From positions 1-34,714 of IMG/VR virus record IMGVR_UViG_3300045107_000296: a stretch of 34,714 nt of DNA. One strand, written 5' to 3'. This DNA is from a virus. Positions 1 through 7,229 of this stretch are shown piece after piece; the stretch's first letter is position 1, and each line of letters starts with the position of its first letter. The notes under the pieces are model-generated. The model was given only the letters and a program-made list of their open reading frames with translations. It ran no database searches and was not told where the DNA came from. The translations under genes and the position numbers were made by a program.

Positions 1-127
1 TGGTTGGAACAGGTCTCAACTTGTCGCATGGCCGTGGTGTGAGGGGGTGGAGCGATGACCCCCGAAGCCCAGCTTGCCGACCTCCGCGCGCGCTGGTGGT
101 CGATGCTTGATCTCCTGGCCCGCGGGG
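1..127. repeat. Left copy of the 127-bp terminal direct repeat
   Basis: These 127 bases are identical to 34588-34714. A 127-base identical end pair is what an assembler using 127-mers leaves on a circular contig, so the likely reading is one circular (or circularly permuted) molecule of 34,587 bp. A true short terminal redundancy cannot be excluded from sequence alone. The repeat includes one TCAACTTGTCGC motif (16-27) and the start of the first gene. Confidence 0.95.
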
Positions 128-420
128 TGCCGGCGACGGCGAGGAACCCGTCGGAGCGAAACGGGCGCCGGCTGGCCATGTTGCTGGCGGACATCTGCCA
201 GCTTGAGCACGCCATCAGCTACATCGAGACGACTGGCGAGCTGCTGTGGTGCCGCGAGTGCTCGCCCGAGCCGCCGGCTATCCGGCATCGCGCATGGTGG
301 TGGTGCCCGGTCCATGGGATGTCCTTCAGGGCCAAGGAGCATTACGACGGGTGGTATCGGTCGCTGTTCGGGATGGAGCGGGATCTGGCTGTTGCGGCGG
401 TGGAGGAGGAGGTGGCATGA
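55..420 (+). CDS. Small hypothetical protein with CxxC...CxxH zinc-like motif
   Basis: The 121-aa product is not recognised. The N-terminal half is helical and Arg/Leu-rich. The second half holds a Cys-x2-Cys (CREC) followed about 20 residues later by Cys-x2-His (CPVH), which could bind one zinc ion, and the C-terminus is acidic (EEEV). The ATG follows a GGGGGTGG purine stretch. Its stop overlaps the start of the next gene (ATGA), so the two are probably translated together. It is the first gene after the non-coding junction that holds the candidate origin. Function unknown; the position suggests DNA metabolism or packaging. Confidence 0.7.
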   Translation: MTPEAQLADLRARWWSMLDLLARGVPATARNPSERNGRRLAMLLADICQLEHAISYIETTGELLWCRECSPEPPAIRHRAWWWCPVHGMSFRAKEHYDGWYRSLFGMERDLAVAAVEEEVA

Positions 421-737
421 GCGTTCGCGGCAACAACAGCAAGGCGCTCGGCACAGCGGCCGAGCTGCGGGCGGCACGTGAGCTGGAGGCCGCCGGCTAC
501 CTGGTCATCCGGTCCGCGGCCTCGAAGAGCCCGGTGGACCTGGTGGCCATCGGTCCCCTTGGGGTTCGCCTCATCCAGGTCAAGCGGGACAGTGGACGGT
601 CCCTCCGCCCCTACCTCATCGAGGCCATCAAGGAGGAGCTCCGGGCCATCCCGCGCGGCCCGCACACGACGTGTGAGCTGTGGGTGGGGCGGGTGGTGGA
701 CCGGAAGTTCCGGTGGATTCGGCAGGAGGTGGTGTGA
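417..737 (+). CDS. Holliday junction resolvase-like PD-(D/E)XK nuclease
   Basis: The 106-aa product has the compact layout of archaeal Hjc-type resolvases and related VRR/PDDEXK nucleases. There is an early Glu in the helix GTAAELRAARELEAAGY (about residues 13-29), then the catalytic Asp in SPVDLVAIG (about 40), then a beta strand ending in IQVKR (Q-x-K, about 52-55). These place the three metal-binding and catalytic positions in family order and spacing. I chose the ATG at 417, with GGAGGAGGT upstream and a 4-base overlap with the previous gene, over an upstream GTG that would add a Gly-rich leader. Probable role: resolving branched phage DNA before packaging. Family assignment is by motif only. 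Confidence 0.75.
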   Translation: MSVRGNNSKALGTAAELRAARELEAAGYLVIRSAASKSPVDLVAIGPLGVRLIQVKRDSGRSLRPYLIEAIKEELRAIPRGPHTTCELWVGRVVDRKFRWIRQEVV

Positions 738-738
738 G

Positions 739-1050
739 GTGGCGGGTGGGCTGCGCCGGTGCCTGGGCTGTGGCGTCCTCATCCGAGGGCGCTCGCGCTG
801 CTCGGCGTGTCGGTCGAAGACGGAGCGGACGCGGTCGCGTGGCTGGGCATGGTCGACCCGCATCGTGCCGATGGTGTTGGAGCGGGACGGCCATCGGTGC
901 GTGCTGTGCGGGCGGCCGTGCCCGCACCCCAGGCACCACCACGTCGACCACATCGTCCCGGTGTCGCGGGGTGGTTCGGACGCGCTGGACAACCTCAGGA
1001 CGGTTTGCGCAGCATTCAACCTAGGAGGGCGCTGTGATGGCAGGAAGTGA
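739..1050 (+). CDS. HNH endonuclease
   Basis: The 103-aa product starts at GTG 739, behind GGAGGT at 725-730 and one base after the previous stop. It has an N-terminal Cys pair set (CLGC...CSAC) that looks like a zinc ribbon, a CVLC pair, and the HNH core HHHVDHIVPVSRGGSDALDN near residues 69-88. This contains the metal-binding His, the catalytic His-Ile-x-Pro segment and the Asn. The last zinc knuckle is atypical: where most family members have CxxCN there is CAAFN. Small HNH proteins next to the small terminase are common in HK97-type phages, where some take part in cos cleavage and packaging. That role is inferred from position. Confidence 0.85.
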   Translation: MAGGLRRCLGCGVLIRGRSRCSACRSKTERTRSRGWAWSTRIVPMVLERDGHRCVLCGRPCPHPRHHHVDHIVPVSRGGSDALDNLRTVCAAFNLGGRCDGRK

Positions 1051-1127
1051 TTAGGAGCGGCTGACGACGAGCGGGTGACTCTCCCCCCACCCGACTGAGG
1101 CGTCGTCGGCCGCGGATGACGAGGCGT

Positions 1128-1161
1128 GTGGCCTCCCGGTTTTTTCGAGCCGGGAGGCCAC
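1128..1161 (+). terminator. Perfect 12-bp hairpin with the T-run in its loop
   Basis: GTGGCCTCCCGG (1128-1139) and CCGGGAGGCCAC (1150-1161) are perfect complements around a 10-base loop, TTTTTTCGAG. The U-run lies in the loop rather than after the stem, so this is not a classical intrinsic terminator. It sits in the 164-bp gap between the HNH and small terminase genes and could be a transcript-stabilising or processing element. It argues against starting the terminase at ATG 1116, since that start would make the hairpin coding. Confidence 0.5.
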
Positions 1162-1214
1162 GAAGAGGGCCGCGCGTGGCGCCTGGCGCACGTGCACTAT
1201 CGGGGGAGAGCTCA

Positions 1215-1733
1215 ATGGCCAATGTGCGGCAGAAGCATCCGGACCAGCTGCTGTTCAAGCGGCCGTCGCGGATGAAGGGGCTGCAGGTGGTGGTGCCGGC
1301 GGAGCGGGTGGCGCCACCGTTTCCACTCAAAGGAATTCCACGGACGAGGCGGCGGGCGCGGGAGGCGTGGGACGCGCTGTGGCGGTCGCGGGTGTCGGCG
1401 GCGATTGACCCGGACGCGGACCGCGAGGCGCTCCTCAACTGGCTGACCGATATCGACATCCTGGAGACGACGCTGGCGAAGCTGCGGAAGGAGCCGGTCA
1501 TCCAGGGACGCGGGGCGCTGGTGCGGCACCCGCTGTGGGCGATCTACGCGGAGACGCGCGAGCGCATCGCCAAGTTCGAGGAGCGGTTCGGGTTGACGCC
1601 GCAGAGCCGCTTCCGGCTGAACGTCACGTACAACGAGGCGGAGAAGGGCAACGCGGAGCGGGCGAAGGAGCGGCAGCCGGAGCGGCTGGAGGCTGGGGAG
1701 GAGGTCCTGGACCTCGGTGCGCTGGGTACGTGA
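1215..1733 (+). CDS. terS: Terminase small subunit (P27-like)
   Basis: The 172-aa product binds phage DNA and hands it to the large subunit for packaging. It has the P27-type layout: a Pro-rich start (PAERVAPPFPLKGIPRT), a basic helix with RRRAREAWDALW, a central helical part (LLNWLTDIDILETTLAKLRK), and an ALVRHPLWAIYAETRERIAKF segment typical of the family C-terminal half, before an acidic tail. I chose ATG 1215 with GGGGGAGAG upstream. An in-frame ATG at 1116 would add a basic, low-complexity leader through a hairpin. The gene overlaps the large subunit start by 17 bases, so the subunits are translationally coupled. Confidence 0.8.
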   Translation: MANVRQKHPDQLLFKRPSRMKGLQVVVPAERVAPPFPLKGIPRTRRRAREAWDALWRSRVSAAIDPDADREALLNWLTDIDILETTLAKLRKEPVIQGRGALVRHPLWAIYAETRERIAKFEERFGLTPQSRFRLNVTYNEAEKGNAERAKERQPERLEAGEEVLDLGALGT

Positions 1734-3270
1734 TCCGCGGACGGGGCGGGAGTTCGCGACGGTCGGCGACGAGGTGATCCGGTGGGTCGAGGGGCACTGC
1801 GTGTTCGTCGATTCGGTGTGGCTGGGCGAGCCGATGCGACTCCTGCCTTGGCAGCAGCGGCTGCTGCTGGAGCTGTTTGAGGTCGACCCGGAGACGATGC
1901 GGCGCCGGTACCGTTTCGCGTTGATTGGCGTCGGCCGGAAGAACGGCAAGTCGGAGCTGGCGGCGGCGGTGGCGCTGTGGATGGCGTTCGGGCAGGGGGA
2001 CCCCAGCGCGTCGGTGTACTGTGCGGCGGCAAGCGAGGAGCAGGCGGACGTCGTGTTCGAAAAGGCACGACGGATGTGCGAGCTGTCGGAGTCGCTGGCG
2101 GCAATGGTGCAGGTGCCGGAGGGGCGGCAGCAGTCGAGCCCGCGGCTGATGCGTTCCGGCAACCCGTACCAGTTCATCCAGCGTCTCAGCTCCAAGGGCA
2201 CGACGAAGCACGGTCTCAACCCCGCGGGCGTCATCCTCGACGAGCTGCACGTGTGGGGCGCCGGGGAGGCGGACGAGCTCTACCAGGCGCTGACAACGTC
2301 GATGGGGGCCCGCCCAAATGGCCTCATCCTCGCCATCACGACGGCTGGGTCGGACCTGGAGCGGAGCCGGTGTTACCAGCTCTACGATCTGGGCAAGCGC
2401 ATCGAAGCGGGGGAGGTGGAGGACCCGACGTTTTTCTTCCGCTGGTGGGAGGCGCCGGCTGACTGCGAGGTGGACGACCCGGAGGCATGGCGCATCGCGA
2501 ACCCGTCGTTCGGGTACATCATGGACGAGGAGTTCTACCGGGGAGAATTGGTCAGAAATCCGGAGGCCTACTTCCGGCGGCTGTACCTCAACCAGTGGGT
2601 CGACCTGAGCGAGGCGGCATTCGTTACGCCGAAGCAGGTGGATGCCTGCAGGTTGGACGAGTTCGAGCTGGACCCGCGCACGCCGTCGATCGTGGGCATC
2701 GACCTCTCGGAGCGGCGGGACACGACGGCGGTGGTCGTAGGCCAGTACCGGGACGATGATGCGCGGCCGTGCGGTCACCGCGGGCCGGCGTGCCTGTTTG
2801 TGCGGGCGCGGGACTGGGCGGCGCCGATGCGGCCGGACGGGAAGCCCGACCCGGACTGGGAGATTCCGCTGGACGAGGTGGCGCAGGAGATCAGGAGGTG
2901 GAATCGTGAGCTGGACGTGGCGTCGAACGTCTTCGACCCGTGGCACTCAAAGTTGTTGGAGCAGGACCTCAGTGCTGAGGGGTTGCTGTGTGAGCACATT
3001 TACGCCCAAGGGGAGCGGCGGACCGGGGCAACGGCGCTCCTCCACCAGCTAATCGTCGAGGGGCGGCTGCACTGGTGTGACCCGGTGGTGCGGCGCCACC
3101 TGCTCAATGCGCGGATGAAGGAGGACCGGACCGGTGGATACTTCTTGGCCAAGCGGGCCCGTGGGCGGCCGATGGACGTGGCGATGGCGATGGTCAACGT
3201 GTGCTACGGCCTGCAGTGGGCGAAGGTCGTCAAGCGGCGCCCGGTGGTGATGGCATGGGCAAGCGTTTGA
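1717..3270 (+). CDS. terL: Terminase large subunit
   Basis: This 517-aa packaging motor and nuclease shows the expected parts in order. The ATPase has Walker A GVGRKNGKS (about residues 71-79) and Walker B GVILDELH (about 171-178), with an ITTAGSD coupling motif near 207-213. The RNase H-fold nuclease has Asp in GIDLSERRDTTA (about 329), Asp in VFDPWHSK (about 407) and Asp in RPMDVAMA (about 487). Length and motif spacing are normal for the HK97-like Terminase_1 family. The start is GTG 1717, with GAGGAGGT about 10 bases upstream, inside the small subunit gene. Its stop lies inside the next small gene. Confidence 0.95.
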   Translation: MRWVRDPRTGREFATVGDEVIRWVEGHCVFVDSVWLGEPMRLLPWQQRLLLELFEVDPETMRRRYRFALIGVGRKNGKSELAAAVALWMAFGQGDPSASVYCAAASEEQADVVFEKARRMCELSESLAAMVQVPEGRQQSSPRLMRSGNPYQFIQRLSSKGTTKHGLNPAGVILDELHVWGAGEADELYQALTTSMGARPNGLILAITTAGSDLERSRCYQLYDLGKRIEAGEVEDPTFFFRWWEAPADCEVDDPEAWRIANPSFGYIMDEEFYRGELVRNPEAYFRRLYLNQWVDLSEAAFVTPKQVDACRLDEFELDPRTPSIVGIDLSERRDTTAVVVGQYRDDDARPCGHRGPACLFVRARDWAAPMRPDGKPDPDWEIPLDEVAQEIRRWNRELDVASNVFDPWHSKLLEQDLSAEGLLCEHIYAQGERRTGATALLHQLIVEGRLHWCDPVVRRHLLNARMKEDRTGGYFLAKRARGRPMDVAMAMVNVCYGLQWAKVVKRRPVVMAWASV

Positions 3271-3419
3271 GGCGGTTCGTGACGGGGCTGGTGGTGCTGC
3301 TGGAGCCGGCCGGGTTCGGCCTCATGACGGCGGCCATCTGGCGATATGATGAGTCCATCGCGCTGGCATTCGCGGGTGTCGTGCTCGCGGTGTACGGCAA
3401 TTTGCTGAGGAGGTCGTGA
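3255..3419 (+). CDS. Small two-helix membrane protein between terminase and portal
   Basis: The 54-aa product has a basic start (MGKRLRRF) and two hydrophobic segments, about residues 8-25 (VTGLVVLLEPAGFGLMTA) and 32-50 (SIALAFAGVVLAVYGNLL), joined by a short polar turn. It overlaps the terminase by 16 bases and ends one base into the portal start. Small membrane proteins of this kind often sit between terL and the portal gene in siphophages with no settled role. Function unknown. Confidence 0.65.
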   Translation: MGKRLRRFVTGLVVLLEPAGFGLMTAAIWRYDESIALAFAGVVLAVYGNLLRRS

Positions 3420-4600
3420 TGATCCTGCGAGCACTGGCGGGGGGGCTGGCGCGGGCGTACCCGGCGCAGCTCAATCGCCCCGGTGGGCTGGCGCTGCTGC
3501 CGCTGGACCGGCTGTTGCGGTCGGATGCAGGTGTAGTGGTCGACCGCGAGTTAGCGCTGCGGGTTTCGGCGGTCTATGCCTGCGTGAACATCATCTCGCG
3601 CAGCATCGCGTCGCTGCCGCTGCACGTGTACCGGCGGCTGCCGTCTGGTGGCCGAGAGATGGTGAGGACGCCGGACACGGCGTTCCTGTGGGGCAGGCCG
3701 AATCCGGAGGTCACGCGGGTCGAGTTTTGGGAGACGGTTATCGGCCACGCGGTGCTGACCGGGAACGCGTATGTCTACGTCGCGGAGGCGGTGGACAACC
3801 AGGGGCGGCGGCGCCCGGCAGAGCTGTGGCCGATCGACCCGGCGCGGGTTCAGCCGGGCGGACGCGACCGACGGGGACGGCTGACGTACCTCATCGACGG
3901 GACCGAGCCGCAGCTCGGGTGGGCGGATGGCGGGAACATCGTTCACGTCAGGGGCTTCGGCATCGACGGGGTGAAGGGCCTGTCGCCGATTGCGATGGCT
4001 TCGCAGGGCATCGGGCTGGCGTACGTGGCGGAGCGGTCGGCGGCGCGCATCCTTGGCAACGGCGGGACGCCGAGCGGCGTGCTGAGCATCGGGGCGGACA
4101 TCACGGCGGACATGGCGGAGGAGATCGCGCAGCGGTTCGAGGAGCGGCACGGCGACCGGGCCAGAGTGCTCGTGCTTTCGAGCGAGGCGAAGTGGCAGCC
4201 CGTGAGTATCAACCCGGATGACCTCCAGGCGCTGGAGACGCGGCGCTACCAGACGGTGGACATCGCGCGGATGTTCCTCGTGCCGCCGGAGATGATTGCG
4301 GCGTCCAGCGAGGGAGCTGGCCTGACCTACGCGAACGTGCAAGACAGGATGATCCAGTTCGTGCAGGTGACGTTGCAGCCGTGGATTACCAGATTCGAGC
4401 AGGCGTTGTCAGACCAACTCCTGAGCCGACCGCAGTACGCAAAGTTCGACATCCGCGGGCTGTTGAGGGGGAACTCAACGCAGCGGGTGGAGTACTACCG
4501 GGGTTTGGCGGAGCTGGGGGCCATCACGGTGGACGAAATCCGCGAGCTGGAGGACATGGAGCCGCTGCGTGACCAGGCGCCACAGGCGACGGGGGTCTGA
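3419..4600 (+). CDS. Portal protein (HK97 family)
   Basis: The 393-aa product forms the dodecameric ring at one capsid vertex through which DNA enters. The family signature is clear: ALRVSAVYACVNIISRSIAS near residues 42-61, followed by LPLHVYRR. Later come LTGNAYVYVAE, a WPIDPARVQP segment, and PPEMIAASSEGAGLTYANVQ near 290-309, which is typical of HK97 portals. ATG 3419 has GAGGAGG six bases upstream. A GTG directly before it (3416) is an equally open alternative. It lies between terminase and prohead protease, the canonical order. Confidence 0.95.
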   Translation: MILRALAGGLARAYPAQLNRPGGLALLPLDRLLRSDAGVVVDRELALRVSAVYACVNIISRSIASLPLHVYRRLPSGGREMVRTPDTAFLWGRPNPEVTRVEFWETVIGHAVLTGNAYVYVAEAVDNQGRRRPAELWPIDPARVQPGGRDRRGRLTYLIDGTEPQLGWADGGNIVHVRGFGIDGVKGLSPIAMASQGIGLAYVAERSAARILGNGGTPSGVLSIGADITADMAEEIAQRFEERHGDRARVLVLSSEAKWQPVSINPDDLQALETRRYQTVDIARMFLVPPEMIAASSEGAGLTYANVQDRMIQFVQVTLQPWITRFEQALSDQLLSRPQYAKFDIRGLLRGNSTQRVEYYRGLAELGAITVDEIRELEDMEPLRDQAPQATGV

Positions 4601-4604
4601 GCCC

Positions 4605-4745
4605 ATGACGGTGCGATGCCCACGGTGTGGGAGGTTCCTCGCTGAGGTTCGGCATGGCTCGGTGCGGGTCAAATGCCGTGATTGCAGTGTGGAGGTGAGC
4701 GTCCGCGCGCCCTTTGCGAGGGGCGAAGCGGAGGCGGCATCATGA
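4605..4745 (+). CDS. Com-like small zinc-finger protein
   Basis: The 46-aa product starts at ATG 4605, four bases after the portal stop, and reads MTVRCPRCGRFLAEV at its start. Two Cys-x2-Cys pairs (CPRC at 5-8 and CRDC at 24-27) make a four-Cys knuckle like that of Mu Com, which binds an RNA stem-loop to activate mom translation. There is no mom gene here. Two tandem hairpins lie 55-92 bases beyond the stop (4801-4837), upstream of the protease, so an RNA-binding regulatory role is possible but only inferred. Confidence 0.6.
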   Translation: MTVRCPRCGRFLAEVRHGSVRVKCRDCSVEVSVRAPFARGEAEAAS

Positions 4746-4800
4746 CGGCGACTCGGGCAAGCGGTCCATCGCGGACCAGGTAATCGGCCCATTGCTCAGA

Positions 4801-4837
4801 CCCCGCTAACGGCGGGGGACGGCTCTCAGGAGAGAGC
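4801..4837 (+). promoter_or_regulatory. Tandem stem-loops upstream of the protease gene
   Basis: There are two adjacent hairpins: CCCCGC (4801-4806) with GCGGGG (4812-4817), loop TAACG; and GCTCTC (4822-4827) with GAGAGC (4832-4837), loop AGGA. They lie in the 124-bp untranslated gap between the Com-like gene and the protease. They could set head-gene mRNA levels or be a binding site for the Com-like protein. No U-run follows, so they are probably not terminators. Confidence 0.45.
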
Positions 4838-4869
4838 GGTCGTCGGGCCTCAGAGCGCGGAGGCTCGGC

Positions 4870-5460
4870 GTGGCCGAAAGGCTGCAAGTTTCAGGGTTCG
4901 TCCGTGGGGTCGACGAGGAATCGCGGCGTGTCACCGCGGTCGTCTCAACCTCGGCGGTTGCCCGTGACGGGGCAATCATCGAGGTGGGCGGCTGGCGGCT
5001 GGACGCGTATGCGCGAAATCCCGTGGTCCTGTGGGCGCACGACGACCGCTCGCTGCCCATCGCGCGGACGGTGAGGACGTGGGCGGAAGACGGCGCGCTG
5101 ATGCAGGAGCACGAGTTCGCCGACCACCCCCAGGCGCAGCAGGTGTTTGAGCTGGTGCGCGGGGGCTTCGTGAACGCGACCAGTGTGCGGTGGCTCCCCG
5201 GCAAAGTTGAGTGGCGACAGGCGAAAGGACCGGACGGGAAGCCCCGTGACGTCCTCGTGTTCGTCGAAGGCCACGAGCTGCTGGAGGTCTCGTACGTCCC
5301 GGTCCCTGCGGACCCTGGGGCCCTGGTCACGCGAGCGGACGGTTCGCCGGTGGAGCTGAGAGAGCTGGCACCGGCGCCGGCAGGCGGGGATGAGGGCGCC
5401 CGCCGCCTGCTGGCCATCGCGGGCGCCATCCGGGAGATGACCTCGAGGAGGGGGAGATGA
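4870..5460 (+). CDS. Prohead protease (HK97 gp4-like)
   Basis: The 196-aa serine protease matures the procapsid by cutting the scaffold part of the capsid protein. It shows the family order: VSTSAVARDGAIIEVGGWRL, then NPVVLWAHD with the catalytic His (about residue 57), then GGFVNATSVRW with the catalytic Ser (about 102), then HELLEVSYVPVPADPGA (about 139-155). The start is GTG 4870, with GGAGG seven bases upstream. Its stop overlaps the capsid ATG. Length fits the family. Confidence 0.9.
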   Translation: MAERLQVSGFVRGVDEESRRVTAVVSTSAVARDGAIIEVGGWRLDAYARNPVVLWAHDDRSLPIARTVRTWAEDGALMQEHEFADHPQAQQVFELVRGGFVNATSVRWLPGKVEWRQAKGPDGKPRDVLVFVEGHELLEVSYVPVPADPGALVTRADGSPVELRELAPAPAGGDEGARRLLAIAGAIREMTSRRGR

Positions 5461-6956
5461 CGGAGCAGATGGTGGCCGACCCGGTGGTCGAGCTCGCTGC
5501 CGCGCTGCGGGACGGGCTGGCTGACCTGGCCGGGGAGATTCGGGAGATGCGTGGCGACATCGGGGCGCTGCGCGAAGTGGCTGAGCGGAAGCCTGAGGAA
5601 AAGCCGGCGGATGAGTCGACTGGCGAGGTGCAGCGCGATACGTCGCTGCTGCCGGGCGTGCGGGCTGCGGCGACGGACCGTGTTCGGACGGCGCATGAGG
5701 CGTTCTGGTGGCGAAACGACCAGGGCCGCGAGGAGAACGAGCGGCGCATCCGCGCCAACCTTGAGCTGGTTGGGCAGCTCATCGAGGGGGCCCGCAAGCT
5801 GCGGGAGCGCCCGGTCGACATCCAGATGAGCGAGGAGCTCCAGCGGGTCTGGCGCGCGTATATGTTCGAGCTGATGCCACCTCCGCAGGTCGTGCGGGAG
5901 TCGGTCTCGGATGATGCGATGACCGCCCCGCGGACCCGCGCGATGGACACGCAGGAGACCGGGTTTGGTGCTGAGCTCATTGGCGCCCAGTACGTGCAGG
6001 ACCTGTGGCAGGCGGCCCGCAATCGCGACTCGCTGCTGGCGGCCATCCCGTCCATCACGATGACGGCGCCGACGACCTACGTGCCGATCGACGGCTCGCT
6101 GCCGGAGATGCTGCTCGTTGGCGAGTCAGTGGACGCCAACGTGACGCCGTATGCGACGAGCAAGACTGGCAGCGGACGCCGGACGCTGACGGCGAAGAAG
6201 TTCACGATTCAGCAGATTTGGAGCGCTGAACTCAACGAGGACTCCATCGTTGGGTTTGCGGAGCTCCTGCGACAAAAGCTTGGCGAGGCCTACGCGCTCT
6301 ATCTCGGCAGCGCCGTCTACAACGGCGACACGACCAACGCGGGCACCGGCAACATCAACAGCGACGACGCAGCCCCGGCCGCGTCACGGCACTACCTGGC
6401 GTTCGACGGCATTCGCCACTACTGGCTGGTGGACGATGCCGGTAACGGCGTGAACGGCACCGGCGGCGGCATCACGCTGGCCAACATCGCCGCGGCCATC
6501 GCCAAACTTGCGGGCCTCGGCAACTCGGTCAACGCCCTCGACAACATCGACTGGGCGAGCGACCGGGAGAACCTCCGGATCGTGGTCAACCGCGGGCTGG
6601 TGACCAAGCTCATGCAGCTTCCCGAGTTCCTGACGGTCGACAAGTTCGGGCCGCAGGCCAGCATCCTGACCGGCCAGGTCGGGTCGATCTTCGGTATCCC
6701 GGTCATCTCGCCGGCGTATGCCGCCAAGACGGAGGCCGACGGCAAGCTGTCGGCGACCCCGGCGAACAACACGCTCGGCCAGCTCACGGTCGTGAACGTG
6801 CGCGGCTGGCTCCGTGGGGAGTACCGGTCGATGCAGATGTTCATGGACCGGGTCCAGCGGACCGACCAGTTCCTCATCGAGCTGTACACGCGGCAGGGCT
6901 TCCAGCGCTGGGGCGCTGATGTCGCGGCTGGCGTGTACAACGTGACGTCTGACTAA
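5457..6956 (+). CDS. Major capsid protein, HK97 fold with N-terminal scaffold domain
   Basis: The 499-aa protein contains an N-terminal region of about 135 residues that is strongly helical and charged (for example GEIREMRGDIGALREVAERK), the delta/scaffold domain that the protease removes. The HK97 shell domain then includes TMTAPTTYVPIDGSLPEM, VSPYAT-like VTPYATSKTG, AKKFTIQQIWSAELNEDS and, near the end, RGWLRGEYRSMQMFMDR. It overlaps the protease by four bases (ATGA). A strong hairpin follows its stop, which suits a very highly expressed structural gene. Confidence 0.92.
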   Translation: MTEQMVADPVVELAAALRDGLADLAGEIREMRGDIGALREVAERKPEEKPADESTGEVQRDTSLLPGVRAAATDRVRTAHEAFWWRNDQGREENERRIRANLELVGQLIEGARKLRERPVDIQMSEELQRVWRAYMFELMPPPQVVRESVSDDAMTAPRTRAMDTQETGFGAELIGAQYVQDLWQAARNRDSLLAAIPSITMTAPTTYVPIDGSLPEMLLVGESVDANVTPYATSKTGSGRRTLTAKKFTIQQIWSAELNEDSIVGFAELLRQKLGEAYALYLGSAVYNGDTTNAGTGNINSDDAAPAASRHYLAFDGIRHYWLVDDAGNGVNGTGGGITLANIAAAIAKLAGLGNSVNALDNIDWASDRENLRIVVNRGLVTKLMQLPEFLTVDKFGPQASILTGQVGSIFGIPVISPAYAAKTEADGKLSATPANNTLGQLTVVNVRGWLRGEYRSMQMFMDRVQRTDQFLIELYTRQGFQRWGADVAAGVYNVTSD

Positions 6957-6964
6957 CCCCACCC

Positions 6965-7002
6965 GGTGGGAGGGGGGTCTGGGGGAGAGCCCCCCTCCCA
7001 CC
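6965..7002 (+). terminator. Perfect 13-bp GC hairpin after the capsid gene
   Basis: GGTGGGAGGGGGG (6965-6977) pairs fully with CCCCCCTCCCACC (6990-7002) around a 12-base loop. No U-run follows, and the next ribosome site (CCGGAGG) starts five bases later. It is best read as a partial terminator or 3' stabiliser that lets the capsid message exceed downstream tail messages. Confidence 0.6.
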
Positions 7003-7019
7003 AGCTCCGGAGGTGATGG

Positions 7020-7229
7020 ATGGCTGAGCTGCGGGTGGTGGCAGACTACCAGGCCGGCCCGCTGGCCTATCGCAAGGGCGAGACCATCAGCGTCCCCGAC
7101 GAGTTCGCGGAGTTCCTGCTGCGTGATTCGCCGGGGTCGTTTGAGCCGGTCGCTGCTGGCGGAGGTGGTGAGGAGCAGACTGCTGCTGGCAGCGTGACGC
7201 GGCCGGCGCCGAGGGGGCGCCGGCGATGA
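7020..7229 (+). CDS. Small hypothetical head protein downstream of capsid
   Basis: The 69-aa product has a compact beta-type N-terminal part (RVVADYQAGPLAYRKGETIS, then VPDEFAEFLLRDSPGSFEPV) and a Gly/Pro/Arg-rich tail. Short proteins of this layout commonly sit between the major capsid and first connector genes. Function is not known with certainty. The ribosome site CCGGAGG at 7007-7013 selects ATG 7020. The stop overlaps the next start. Confidence 0.7.
   Translation: MAELRVVADYQAGPLAYRKGETISVPDEFAEFLLRDSPGSFEPVAAGGGGEEQTAAGSVTRPAPRGRRR

Noticed and set aside
342-1019. Minus-strand 225-codon frame opposite the first three genes
   Set aside because: Low-complexity Arg/Pro/Ser composition and full overlap with the Hjc-like and HNH genes, which have recognisable motifs.
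1624-2946. Long minus-strand frames opposite terminase (440 codons), and similar long antisense frames opposite capsid, tape measure and portal
   Set aside because: They are shadows of high-GC coding sequence: Arg/Pro/His-rich, without ribosome sites, and opposite unmistakable conserved genes.
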